From positions 1-47,971 of the forward strand of contig JAUXAB010000022.1 of NCBI GenBank assembly GCA_030615025.1: a stretch of DNA of 47,971 nucleotides, in the 5' to 3' direction. Below are positions 1-7,967 of the stretch, in pieces. How positions within the stretch are numbered: position 1 is the first letter of the stretch; each line of letters opens with the position of its first letter. The DNA is from Phycisphaerae bacterium (GTDB taxonomy: Bacteria; Planctomycetota; Phycisphaerae; Sedimentisphaerales; Anaerobacaceae). Under the pieces are notes generated by a model. It saw only the letters and a program-made list of their open reading frames with translations, was not told the origin of the DNA and made no database searches. The position numbers and the translations under genes are program-made.

Positions 1-267
1 GATTTCGCTGTAGTCCTTGAGCCAGTTGGCCGCTAACCAGGCGAAGTCAAACATATCCACCCCGGGGACACCATCCAGGTCGGCTTCGCAACCAGGGGAG
101 AGACAGTTTAGATCCAACCAGCGGTCGGCAAGGAGCCGCAGATCCCGTAAATTAACTTTGCAGTCCTCATTCAGATCGCCTACGGGGCAATGCTGGGCAC
201 CAGCCGAACCAGCCAGATACACGACCAATACAAGTGATAAAAACGAAATCTTCACAGATATGGACAT
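1..267 (-). CDS. Secreted dockerin-type protein, 5' part only (runs off the window)
   Basis: Read on the minus strand from ATG at 267, behind a GGAGA ribosome site 7 bases upstream. An N-terminal signal peptide (hydrophobic run SFLSLVLVVYLAGSAGA) is followed directly by two dockerin-like calcium-binding repeats: GDLNEDCKVNLRDLRLLADRW (about residues 28-48) and ADLDGVPGVDMFDFAWLAANW (about residues 61-81). The Asp/Asn-rich loops followed by a helix ending LAxxWL are typical of planctomycete dockerins. The frame is open to base 1, so the C-terminus lies outside. Dockerin modules in this phylum are usually C-terminal parts of large exported proteins; here one sits immediately after the signal peptide, so either more follows or this is a small dockerin-only protein. 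The partner cohesin is unknown. Confidence 0.8.
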   Translation of the reverse strand, partial: MSISVKISFLSLVLVVYLAGSAGAQHCPVGDLNEDCKVNLRDLRLLADRWLDLNCLSPGCEADLDGVPGVDMFDFAWLAANWLKDYSEI

Positions 268-739
268 CTTCTATCTCCTGCCATGTTATGGTGTTTTCAG
301 CCACTTAACTGCGGTTTTATCCTTATAACATAGCGGGCCCAAAGTCATAGTTACCGATTATGTGAAGTATTCTTACTATAACATATATAGGACAGCTGAG
401 TCAACACTTTTTTGCTCAGACTGATAGGGGCTTATCAAGCTTCCAGCGATTTGCAATCGATGTTAGTTGTAAAGCTATCCGTTATGAGTGCTTGTAAGGC
501 TTCAAGATGTTGCTTTTGATTTTCCATCTTGGCCCAAATGAAGCGTCGTTGCTGCGACTGGTCAGTGCTATCCTGACGGAGCTTAGTGAGGAGCGGGAAA
601 CCGGTAAAAGATACGTGAATATGAACGTGGAGAACGAAGAACCTGCCTTACAGCAAAATAGAATTTACAGAAAAAATGTTGCATGACCTTGCAACAGCTC
701 TCTACTAAGAGACTGAACAGTAGCCTGCCTTGTTTAAAG
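268..739. other. Intergenic stretch with a possible gene-tail remnant
   Basis: No complete gene is visible. On the minus strand, 647 down to 435 is an open frame of about 70 codons without a convincing start. Its last part (PLLTKLRQDSTDQSQQRRF, then a Gln/Leu-rich helix) reads like real protein and ends at a TGA at 437-435. It could be the C-terminal remnant of an older gene; I do not recognise the family. AT-rich sequence around 360-400 probably holds the promoter of the dockerin gene. Confidence 0.3.
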
Positions 740-1870
740 TCACCGGCGATACAACCATTTTGAAACTGTTCTTTCATTGTCTGAAACGTGGTTCAATTGC
801 TTCATAAGCTGCTCTTTTATTATGTTTACTCCAAGGCGGACTGTGTGGCAAGGGTCCCTTTCTGCGTTTTCGATTGCACGGCGCAGCGATGCTACCTCGT
901 CGAAACTTTCCGGCTCGCCCGACCCCATTATAACTGCTACCGTGTCCGGTTGAGCCGCCCGTTTGGGCGTTTCATTTCGTGCCTGCTCCAACACGTCCTG
1001 CCATTTTATCAACTCCAGTGATCCAAAGTGTAACTTAACAAAGGCCGGTAAGGAGAGAACATGGTAATCCTGCTCGGACCGTACCATCACCGGCCCCATA
1101 AACTTCAGTTTCGGGTCCGTTTCGCCGGCTCCTGCCGCCTCAAGGTCACCTTTACATAACTCACAGAAGTCTTTTAGCCGGTCCTTCTGGAATGGCGATA
1201 CTCTATAGCTTTCATACATTAGGCATGGTTTGTCCCGGCAATGGCAATCCCAATCATCCCCTCGCTTTTGACTCCAGGTGAGACCGAGAATATGGCCGAC
1301 CTCGTGAAGCAATAACTGCGCCTCATATTTAGTTAGATGATGTTTTTTGATGTATCTGGTATCCATGTAGATCGCTGCCGGGTATGGAAGTAGTTTGGCA
1401 TGAGGATTCACCGCTTGGCGATACCTCTTGCCTAATAGTTGTGAACTGTCGTAAAAGAGGACATACAAATAGGCAGTACGGCCATCGTGTTTCGAATGGG
1501 TCGGCCCATCCATATACCGAAGAGCCAATAGCTCCGGTCTCGTAGCCTGGGCGTCCTCCAGAGGAATAGACGTATCACGAACAATCCGAACTCCATCAGG
1601 CTTGTCGCAATATTGCAATAGACCTTGACGTAAAGTCTCGATGATCTCCTCGTTTGGTTCACTACCCTCCACAGCATCTACCTCCACGTAAAGGCTCCCA
1701 CAAGGCGCGCTCTGGATGTACAGCAGATGCGGCTTCCAGAAACTCAGGCTTCTCGGATCGATGCTCTGTTTCCCGTTTGTCAGCAAGGTACATCCAGTGC
1801 ATAATACGGCAAGACATAACATCACGTTGATTATGTAACGAACCCCCCATGTCCTCCGAATGTGTCGCAT
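740..1870 (-). CDS. Archaemetzincin-like zinc metalloprotease, exported
   Basis: A 376-residue protein starting at ATG 1870, chosen because GAGGAGG lies six bases upstream; the in-frame GTG at 1885 would lie within or before that site. The N-terminus has a membrane segment ending in CTGC, which may be a lipoprotein attachment site although the lipobox is weak. The zinc motif is HEVGHILG (H189, E190, H193). Next come HCRDKPCLM (H210, C211, C216, M218) and FCELC (C236, C239). This is the archaemetzincin (M54) signature HExxHxxG...HCx4CxM...CxxC, except that about a dozen residues are inserted between the Gly and the third His. I infer an extracytoplasmic peptidase. The ~130 residues after the zinc site are unassigned. 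It stands alone, between the dockerin gene and a repeat-rich gap. Confidence 0.65.
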   Translation of the reverse strand: MRHIRRTWGVRYIINVMLCLAVLCTGCTLLTNGKQSIDPRSLSFWKPHLLYIQSAPCGSLYVEVDAVEGSEPNEEIIETLRQGLLQYCDKPDGVRIVRDTSIPLEDAQATRPELLALRYMDGPTHSKHDGRTAYLYVLFYDSSQLLGKRYRQAVNPHAKLLPYPAAIYMDTRYIKKHHLTKYEAQLLLHEVGHILGLTWSQKRGDDWDCHCRDKPCLMYESYRVSPFQKDRLKDFCELCKGDLEAAGAGETDPKLKFMGPVMVRSEQDYHVLSLPAFVKLHFGSLELIKWQDVLEQARNETPKRAAQPDTVAVIMGSGEPESFDEVASLRRAIENAERDPCHTVRLGVNIIKEQLMKQLNHVSDNERTVSKWLYRR

Positions 1871-2116
1871 CACCAACCTCCTCACAAAGTAAAAGCACTG
1901 CGAACAAATTCAACTATGAAACAGTAGTTAGCGCTATTTACACCTCTGTTTGGTTCGTCAAATTTCTACTGCGAGTTAATCTCCGGAAGGACCTGATTTG
2001 GTGCCAGATTGTAAAAAAGGCCAAATTCTGAAGTGCCATTAGCAATAAGAATAGGTGGGTAAAGGTCTTATCTCGCGCGCCTATGTAACTAAAAATCGAA
2101 ACTGTTCGACAAAAAA
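1871..2116. other. Intergenic, nothing recognised
   Basis: AT-rich, with no gene or clear hairpin. It lies between the start of the metalloprotease gene and the regulator remnant. Confidence 0.4.
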
Positions 2117-2344
2117 AAGGCTATCCGGGGAATAGACTTTTTTATCGGGCAAAATCTGACCCAAATTGAAGAAAGGATTTTAGAACTAATCATTACTGGT
2201 AAATGCGACAAGAAAATCGCCTATCTGCACCACTGTTTGGTCTGACCAGTTGAAGGATATTGCAAACGAATTGTGCACAAATTTGATGTTGTCGATTTCG
2301 GTAGATTACTGTGGATTTTTGGAAGTACGGAAATGGGTAAATAA
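2117..2344 (+). pseudogene. LuxR/GerE-type HTH regulator remnant with an internal stop
   Basis: The frame reads KKAIRGIDFFIGQ, then NLTQIEERILELIITGK, then CDKKIAYLHHCLV, a TGA at 2243-2245, and on in the same frame as PVEGYCKRIVHKFDVVDFG to a TAA at 2342-2344. This matches the LuxR HTH pattern (LTxxExxILxLIxxGxxxKxIAxxL, then TVxxxxxxIxxKL); the stop falls between the scaffold and recognition helices. No start codon or N-terminal domain precedes it. I read it as the decayed C-terminus of a response regulator. A recoded TGA is possible but unlikely, because the other genes here do not read through TGA. Confidence 0.6.
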
Positions 2345-2475
2345 AGTCAGAGCAACGCACTTAAAGAGCGTTTTTAACCCCAAAAAAGTGACATTTTGGG
2401 GCAAATTGGTTGCGGGTTTGTTACGAAAAAAATGAAGATTTTTTTTGAAAAAATTTGAAAAAAACAAAAAAAAAG

Positions 2476-2503
2476 TTGACAATGTAATCAATTTTGTTAT
2501 AGT
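2476..2503 (+). promoter_or_regulatory. Sigma-70-type promoter for the exported-protein gene at 2631
   Basis: TTGACA (2476-2481), a 16-base spacer and TATAGT (2498-2503), preceded by a long A/T tract at about 2425-2475 that resembles an UP element. This leaves a 5' leader of roughly 120 bases before the next ATG. It is one of the best consensus matches in the window. Confidence 0.6.
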
Positions 2504-2630
2504 GGAAACTTGCGCAAGAGTAAAACAGGTAAAAAGTTAGAACAATATATTCAAGAATTTTTTAACCCGGAGAGCGGTGTTTCAGGGAAGTTAACAGTTA
2601 ACGTAATATTAATTTGAGAGGAGTACAGGT

Positions 2631-3815
2631 ATGAACACAAGAAAGAGCAAGACAAAATGTTTTTGGACAGGGCAGGGTTTTTATTTGATGATGACGCTAA
2701 GCGTGGTGTTGCTGCTACTGTTTGGTAAAGTCGGCCTGGCAGCGAGAAGCGAAAGCGTACAACACTTCAAAATGCTCTCAACCGTAGAGTATACCGGCAA
2801 GGGCCAGTTTAGGCATGAGGACGAAACACTGTTTACGGTAAGGAAGCAGCCATTGGATGATAATAAAGTGCAGTACTCTGTTTCTCCCAGGGACCTTTCA
2901 TTTGTTGTTGATAGAAAGACCAGACGTTTATCACTATCCAGCAGGGATAAGAGGGATTTGGCACTTCTTGAAACGGTAAACAATCAATGTGTTAAGTCTC
3001 TCAAGAAAGTAACAAGAGAAAATATTGGGAAAACATGGAAGCAATCTTTCAACCTGTCGCCCCTTGGTAAATCGCTTCCCGACGAGCTGAAATTCACTTT
3101 GACAGCGATACGAGTGGAAACAAAAGCATCCGGCGAAATGATAGCGGTGAGGGCTTTATCGGAGCCTTTTGTTGTTAAGGCCGCCAAGAAAGGCGGGGGT
3201 ACAGGGTCTATTAAATCCAAGGTCGGCGCTGTTTACCTTTTCGACCCGGAAATTGAGGACATTTACCTGAGTGTATCCGTTTTCGAGGCAACAACAAAAA
3301 TCAATGGTTCCAAGGAAAAACTCCGGCACGAAGTCGCAACATACAGATGCGATGCTGCGGGAGAACCGGTCGACTTGGGTGGTCTGGGCAAAAAATTCGA
3401 GAAGTTTGCGCAAAAAGTAGGGCTGACCAGGAAACCTTTGAAGGTTAAAGAGTCTGCTCTTTTGCCTCAGTGGGCCCAGTCTCAGGGTTTAAAGGCTGCC
3501 CAGGTGGCCAGTATATGTGCGGCAACAGCCTGTGAAGGCGCTTTCAATCCTGTCTTTACGATTTCCATATCCGCAGCCCGCACAGTTGCGGGGCAAATTT
3601 CGGGCACAATAACCCCAGGTGCGTTAGCAGCTACTGGCACTGCTGGCACGCTGGCGGCCACTGTTCCTGGTATACCTAATCTGGGTATAGCGCCATTTCT
3701 GGGTGTGGGCGTCGCGACCGCTGCTGCCGTCGCAGGCGGAACTGTCGGAACAGTTGCTGTAGCTGGTGGGATGGGTGGTGGAGGAGCCGGAGGGGGAACC
3801 CCTGCCAGTCCATAG
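2631..3815 (+). CDS. Exported protein of unknown function with Gly/Ala-rich hydrophobic tail
   Basis: A 394-residue protein; ATG at 2631 follows GAGAGGAG seven to nine bases upstream. Residues ~18-38 form a signal peptide or membrane anchor (LMMTLSVVLLLLFGKVGLA). The middle (about 40-280) is charged, probably beta-rich, with no motif I recognise. From about residue 295 it becomes Ala/Gly/Val/Pro-rich and ends in a glycine-rich stretch (GGMGGGGAGGGTPASP). The tail could be one or two weak membrane helices or an extended surface segment. It is monocistronic, with a strong upstream promoter, suggesting high expression. Function unknown. Confidence 0.75.
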   Translation: MNTRKSKTKCFWTGQGFYLMMTLSVVLLLLFGKVGLAARSESVQHFKMLSTVEYTGKGQFRHEDETLFTVRKQPLDDNKVQYSVSPRDLSFVVDRKTRRLSLSSRDKRDLALLETVNNQCVKSLKKVTRENIGKTWKQSFNLSPLGKSLPDELKFTLTAIRVETKASGEMIAVRALSEPFVVKAAKKGGGTGSIKSKVGAVYLFDPEIEDIYLSVSVFEATTKINGSKEKLRHEVATYRCDAAGEPVDLGGLGKKFEKFAQKVGLTRKPLKVKESALLPQWAQSQGLKAAQVASICAATACEGAFNPVFTISISAARTVAGQISGTITPGALAATGTAGTLAATVPGIPNLGIAPFLGVGVATAAAVAGGTVGTVAVAGGMGGGGAGGGTPASP

Positions 3816-4024
3816 TGTGTGGGTTTAAGCAATTTTTGCTTAGCGTAGCATAATGATATAATGATAGCTGGGGGTGGGCACCGTAAACATGTGACAGAAG
3901 AAGTCATTTGTGAGCACGGCTCTATAATTGGTATGCCTTGCCCGGCTTTGAATCTGGCAATAACCGCAATTCTTTCATCAAGATTCAGAGACATTCTGCT
4001 ATCGGGCTAAGGTGGATTCAATAT

Positions 4025-4162
4025 TCACTGAGACAGAATCCCCTGACCCAACAATCGCAGTTTTTCTTGCACTAACATTTCCAACAAACCCAAATCGTTA
4101 CCAGCTAATGTAATTTCTTGAGCAAAAGTTTCTTCCAATTGCTCCAGGATTTTGGTATCCAT
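4025..4162 (-). pseudogene. Possible N-terminal remnant of an ISKra4/ISLre2-type transposase
   Basis: A 45-residue frame beginning MDTKILEQLEETFAQEI, then LAGNDLGLLEMLVQEKLRLL, then GQGILSQ and a stop. The pattern of an acidic helix followed by a (D)LGxLExxxxEKLxxLGxxIL helix resembles the start of ISKra4- or ISLre2-family transposases. Nothing downstream continues the protein, so if the assignment is right it is only a fragment. Recognition rests on a short stretch and is weak. Confidence 0.3.
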
Positions 4163-4303
4163 TAGGCACTTTAGGTCACTTTACACACTTTAGCTCACTC
4201 TACAAGTGCCTAAAGTTTGGAGTGCCTAAAGTTTAGAGTGCCTAAAGTGCCTAAAGTTGTGGATTATTTTTTTCACTTTAGCTCACTTTAGGCACTTTTT
4301 AGC
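4163..4303. repeat. Cluster of TGCCTAAAGT-type direct and inverted repeats
   Basis: The core GTGCCTAAAGT occurs several times in direct orientation at about 4207-4260. Its complement (CACTTTAG, AGGCACTTT) occurs on both sides, at about 4168-4200 and 4274-4300. The arrangement could fold into a large imperfect hairpin. It is not a CRISPR array: the units are about 10-17 bases and abut without spacers. Confidence 0.55.
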
Positions 4304-4420
4304 CTGCTATTGGTCTCTGCGTAGCTTAGGCGGATAGAAGAAAGATGCTTGAAAATGTTGCATAGTAAAATCTCTTTCGTTTTGGTTGTAAATACTTGGG
4401 CTTAAAAAGGAGAGGAAGTC

Positions 4421-6142
4421 ATGAAAAAATTGTCAATTGCAGTTTTTATGTTTACTATGCCCCTTATTCTTTTTGGCTGCGGGCCCCGTAGCATAAGACG
4501 ACCTCCGGCAATGCTACAGGGTGGGCATAACGCAAAGGAAAAACAGTTGGAAAAGTTCATTACCGCTCATGTCGGAAAAATCGAACCTATAACAACACAG
4601 GCGAATCTTGTCTATTGGGACGCGTCAACTACCGGCAAATCGGAAGATTATGATAAGCTCAGCCAATTGCAACTTGGGATTCGTCGAATCTACAGTGATG
4701 CCGAGGAGTATGCTTTCCTTAACGATATGAAAAAATCCGGGCAAGTCAAGGACGCAAGACTGGGCCGACAATTGAAAAAACTATACTACGCTTATCTGCA
4801 GAACCAGATAGAGCCGGAGCTGTTGGAAAAACTCGTTGATTCGGACACGAAAATTCAGGAAAAGTACAATAACTTTCGCGGCACCATAGACGACAAGAAG
4901 GTCACAATGAGTGACATCTATACAATTATGACAACCGAAATAGATTGTCACAAAAGGGAACTGGCCTGGCGGGCCAGCAAGCAGGTGGGAGATGCGATTG
5001 TGGACGACCTTATCCAGCTGGTCAAGCTGCGCAACCAGGCGGCCCGTAAGGTCGGTTTTGACAATTATCATACGATGTCGATAGTCACGGGCGAGCAGGA
5101 CGTGGAAGAACTGGACCGCATCTTCGACGAGCTTTGCGAATTGACCGATAAGCCCTTTGCTCGAATGAAGAAGGAATTAGACCGCATCCTGGCAGACAGT
5201 TACGACATCGCGCCCGAAGACTTGATGCCCTGGCACTATCATGACCCATTCTTTCAAAGGACCCCTCTGGTGTACGAGCTGGATTTGGACCTCTACTACA
5301 AAAAACACGATGTCAAACAACTGGCGGAAGAATATTATGCGGGTGTCGGCCTGCCTGTGGATGATATCCTTGCCAGAAGCGATTTGTATGATCGCGAAGG
5401 CAAGTATCCACATGCTTTTAGCGAAGACGTGGACCGCCGAGGGGACGTTCGCATTTTGTGCAACCTTCAAAATACTGAACGGTGGATGGAGACCATACTG
5501 CACGAATTGGGCCACGCGGTTTACAGCAAATACCACGACCGCAAAGAGCCCTGGCTGTTGAGGGAACCAGCCCACAGCTTCACCACCGAGGCGATTGCGA
5601 TGTTTTTCGGCAGATTGAGCCGTAACGCCGCATGGATGCAGGAGATGCTGGGCCTGTCAGAGAAAGAACGAGCAGAAATTGAAAAGGTAACCGAAAAATA
5701 CCTGGAGTTTCAACAGGTGCTTTTTGCCCGCTGGGCGATGGTTATGTATAATTTTGAAAAGCAACTTTATGCCAAGCCTGACCAGGATTTGAATAATCTA
5801 TGGTGGGAGCTGGTTGAGAAATATCAATTCGTTAGGAGACCACCGGGGCCTGTTGATGCAGGCTGGGCCTCAAAGCTTCATTTCACCACTGCACCGTGCT
5901 ATTACCACAACTATATGATGGGCGAATTGTTAGCCTCCCAACTGCATTACCATATAGTTCACAAAGTCTTTAAGCTTGAATCGGATGAAGGCGTCGGTTA
6001 TGTGGGCCAGCCAAAGCTCGGAGATTATCTGCGAGCTAAAGTTTTTGGGCCAGGAGACCTCTATCATTGGAACGAAATGATTGCACGGGCAACCGGGCAA
6101 CCTCTAACGCCGAAATACTTTGTCGAGCAGTTTGTCAAATAA
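4421..6142 (+). CDS. M2-type (peptidyl-dipeptidase A-like) zinc metallopeptidase, lipoprotein
   Basis: A 573-residue protein starting behind AAGGAGAGG. The N-terminus ends in LILFGC, a lipobox, so the enzyme is probably anchored outside the cytoplasm. The gluzincin motif HELGH (H361, E362, H365) is followed by LREPAHSFTTEAIAM with E390 as the likely third zinc ligand. This arrangement is typical of bacterial proteins assigned to family M2 (angiotensin-converting-enzyme-like dipeptidases), and the length fits. It probably removes dipeptides from peptide C-termini. The gene is 13 bases upstream of a Na+/solute symporter, with an Xaa-Pro aminopeptidase after that: a coherent unit for degrading extracellular peptides and importing the products. 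Confidence 0.8.
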   Translation: MKKLSIAVFMFTMPLILFGCGPRSIRRPPAMLQGGHNAKEKQLEKFITAHVGKIEPITTQANLVYWDASTTGKSEDYDKLSQLQLGIRRIYSDAEEYAFLNDMKKSGQVKDARLGRQLKKLYYAYLQNQIEPELLEKLVDSDTKIQEKYNNFRGTIDDKKVTMSDIYTIMTTEIDCHKRELAWRASKQVGDAIVDDLIQLVKLRNQAARKVGFDNYHTMSIVTGEQDVEELDRIFDELCELTDKPFARMKKELDRILADSYDIAPEDLMPWHYHDPFFQRTPLVYELDLDLYYKKHDVKQLAEEYYAGVGLPVDDILARSDLYDREGKYPHAFSEDVDRRGDVRILCNLQNTERWMETILHELGHAVYSKYHDRKEPWLLREPAHSFTTEAIAMFFGRLSRNAAWMQEMLGLSEKERAEIEKVTEKYLEFQQVLFARWAMVMYNFEKQLYAKPDQDLNNLWWELVEKYQFVRRPPGPVDAGWASKLHFTTAPCYYHNYMMGELLASQLHYHIVHKVFKLESDEGVGYVGQPKLGDYLRAKVFGPGDLYHWNEMIARATGQPLTPKYFVEQFVK

Positions 6143-6155
6143 TATCGAGGAACAG

Positions 6156-7946
6156 ATGACTTACTTAATTGCTATATTTGTCTATTTGTTTGTCCTGGCC
6201 GGCATCGGGATTTACAAATCCCGACAGGTCAAAACCCAGGCTGATTTTGCAGTGGCCGGCAGGACGCTTTCGCCCTGGATAATGGTCTGCACCATGCTGT
6301 CCGTATGGATCGGCACCGGCTCAATCGTTGGCAATGCCGGCAAAACTTATGAAGTCGGTATGGCGGCCTTTTTCCTACCTATAGGAACTTTTATCGGCAT
6401 GATTCTGCTTTCCTTTATCGCCACGCGGGCCCGGAATATTGAGGCCCTTTCGGTACCAGAGATTATCGGCAGACGATTCGGCAATACTGCCCGGTTGTTA
6501 GCTGTGGTCGCTTTGGTGATTGCCTATATGGTGATTGTCAGCTATCAGTTTAACGCGGGCGGCATGGTGTTGGAGGTGATCGCAGGGAAGGAAGAAAAAG
6601 CGGCGACCGCTCTCGGAGACAGCCTCACTAAGAATCAAGTTCGCAAAGGATATTTCCATTATGAGCCTCCACAAGACTGGACCGGAACCACAGAGATCAA
6701 ATTTCATGTAAAAAACAAAGACTCGGACAAATGGTCCGAGACGCCGGAAATCTTTACCGTTAAAGTTGTTAAGTCAACTGAAATCATCTCCGAAAAAGCT
6801 CAAACAAGCCGGCTGAAAAACATAAGCGTGATTAAAGAAAATACCTTTACCCGAGTTATAATAGAAGGATACGACAGCGGCTTTAAGAAGCAAGACGGAA
6901 TATACCGATTAGCCGCGATACCAAAAGAGGGTGAACTTTATCTGCATGAACCGAAGCTTACTGCTGAAAGAGCAACGATTATCGCCGCTATTTTCATCAT
7001 TGCTTATACGATGCTGGCGGGACTGCTGAGCCTGGCGTTTGCGGATATTGTTACCGGGATAATTATAACGGTCACGCTGTTGATTGCGTTTCCGGTACTG
7101 CTGATTAAGGCAGGCGGTTTCAGCGGCATGCAAACAGCGTTCGCGATGATGGCGGACCGACCCGACCACATGAAGCTGCTCGGGGTCTTTAGTGCTGCCG
7201 ATTATATTAATTTCCTATTGCCTGTTTTTCTCCTTGTGCTGGGTGACGCCAACCAGTACCAGCGGATTTTCGCCAGCAAAAACGCCAAGGGCGCACGCAC
7301 CGCCGTGATCGTTATGATTTTCCTGGCGCTGCTGATAGAAGAATTGATAATAGCCGAAGCATGGTTCGCGGGGAGTTTGACTCCCGACCCGGAAAACGGA
7401 CGCTACATTCTGATTTACGCAGCCCGACATTTTATGCCCCAGGCGCTGGGGATTATCTTTATGATAACGGTAGTGGGTATTATCATCTCCACGGCGGATT
7501 CATTCCTATTGGTTCCTTCGACCACCTTTATTAAGGACATCTACCTGAACCACATCAATCCCAAAGCTTGTGAAAAACGAATCGTTTTCATGAGCCGCTT
7601 AATGGTGCTGACCTTTGGAATCATCGCCTGGCTGGTGTCGCGGGTGTTCTCCGAGTCTACGACGGTATTTGAAAAAGCGTTGTATGCCTTTACTGTTTAT
7701 GGCTCAGCGATTACCCCTTGCCTCGTGGCGGCCCTGCTCTGGAAAAGGGCCACAAAGGCGGGCGCAATTTCTTCGATACTGGCCGGGTCGGTGACCACAC
7801 TTCTGTGGGAAGAAGTAATAAAGATCCATTTGCCGGAAGAACTGGCAAAGCTGGATGCGGTACTGCCGGCGATAACCCTGTCGGTGATTTGTCTAATAGT
7901 GGTCAGTCTGTGTACCACAAATAAGAAACAAGCGGCTGAGGGATAA
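6156..7946 (+). CDS. Sodium:solute symporter (SSS family) with a cadherin-like insert
   Basis: Start ATG 6156 was chosen because CGAGG lies five bases upstream and the protein then begins directly with the first membrane helix; 596 residues. Helices and sequence features match SSS transporters (VAGRTLSPWIMVCTMLS, SVPEIIGRRFG, IAYTMLAGLLSLAFADIV, LPVFLLVLGDANQYQRI). Residues ~145-270, between VLEVIAG and the helix starting ERATIIAAIF, are a hydrophilic insert of about 125 residues absent from ordinary family members. Within it GYFHYEPPQDWTGTTEIKFHV resembles tandem-95/cadherin-like repeats (GxxxYxPxxxxxGxxxFxFxV). I infer an extracytoplasmic beta-sandwich, perhaps for binding substrate or a partner. 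Flanked by two peptidase genes, it probably takes up amino acids or small peptides. Confidence 0.85.
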   Translation: MTYLIAIFVYLFVLAGIGIYKSRQVKTQADFAVAGRTLSPWIMVCTMLSVWIGTGSIVGNAGKTYEVGMAAFFLPIGTFIGMILLSFIATRARNIEALSVPEIIGRRFGNTARLLAVVALVIAYMVIVSYQFNAGGMVLEVIAGKEEKAATALGDSLTKNQVRKGYFHYEPPQDWTGTTEIKFHVKNKDSDKWSETPEIFTVKVVKSTEIISEKAQTSRLKNISVIKENTFTRVIIEGYDSGFKKQDGIYRLAAIPKEGELYLHEPKLTAERATIIAAIFIIAYTMLAGLLSLAFADIVTGIIITVTLLIAFPVLLIKAGGFSGMQTAFAMMADRPDHMKLLGVFSAADYINFLLPVFLLVLGDANQYQRIFASKNAKGARTAVIVMIFLALLIEELIIAEAWFAGSLTPDPENGRYILIYAARHFMPQALGIIFMITVVGIIISTADSFLLVPSTTFIKDIYLNHINPKACEKRIVFMSRLMVLTFGIIAWLVSRVFSESTTVFEKALYAFTVYGSAITPCLVAALLWKRATKAGAISSILAGSVTTLLWEEVIKIHLPEELAKLDAVLPAITLSVICLIVVSLCTTNKKQAAEG

Positions 7947-7967
7947 CGTCATTGCAAAGGTAAAGAA

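Larger units (their letters stand above)
3816..4420. other. Gap with transposase-like scrap and short repeats
   Basis: No intact gene. It holds a 45-codon minus-strand reading frame (4025-4162) and a repeat cluster (4163-4303), each listed separately. The leader of the M2 peptidase gene begins near 4340; no clear promoter was identified. Confidence 0.4.

Noticed and set aside
2243..2245. TGA as a recoded sense codon (selenocysteine or code change)
   Set aside because: No SECIS-like hairpin was noticed, and other genes use TGA as a stop (for example the ends at 44755 and 740).
4163..4303. Possible CRISPR array
   Set aside because: Units are 10-17 bases, not evenly spaced, without unique spacers, and no cas gene is near.
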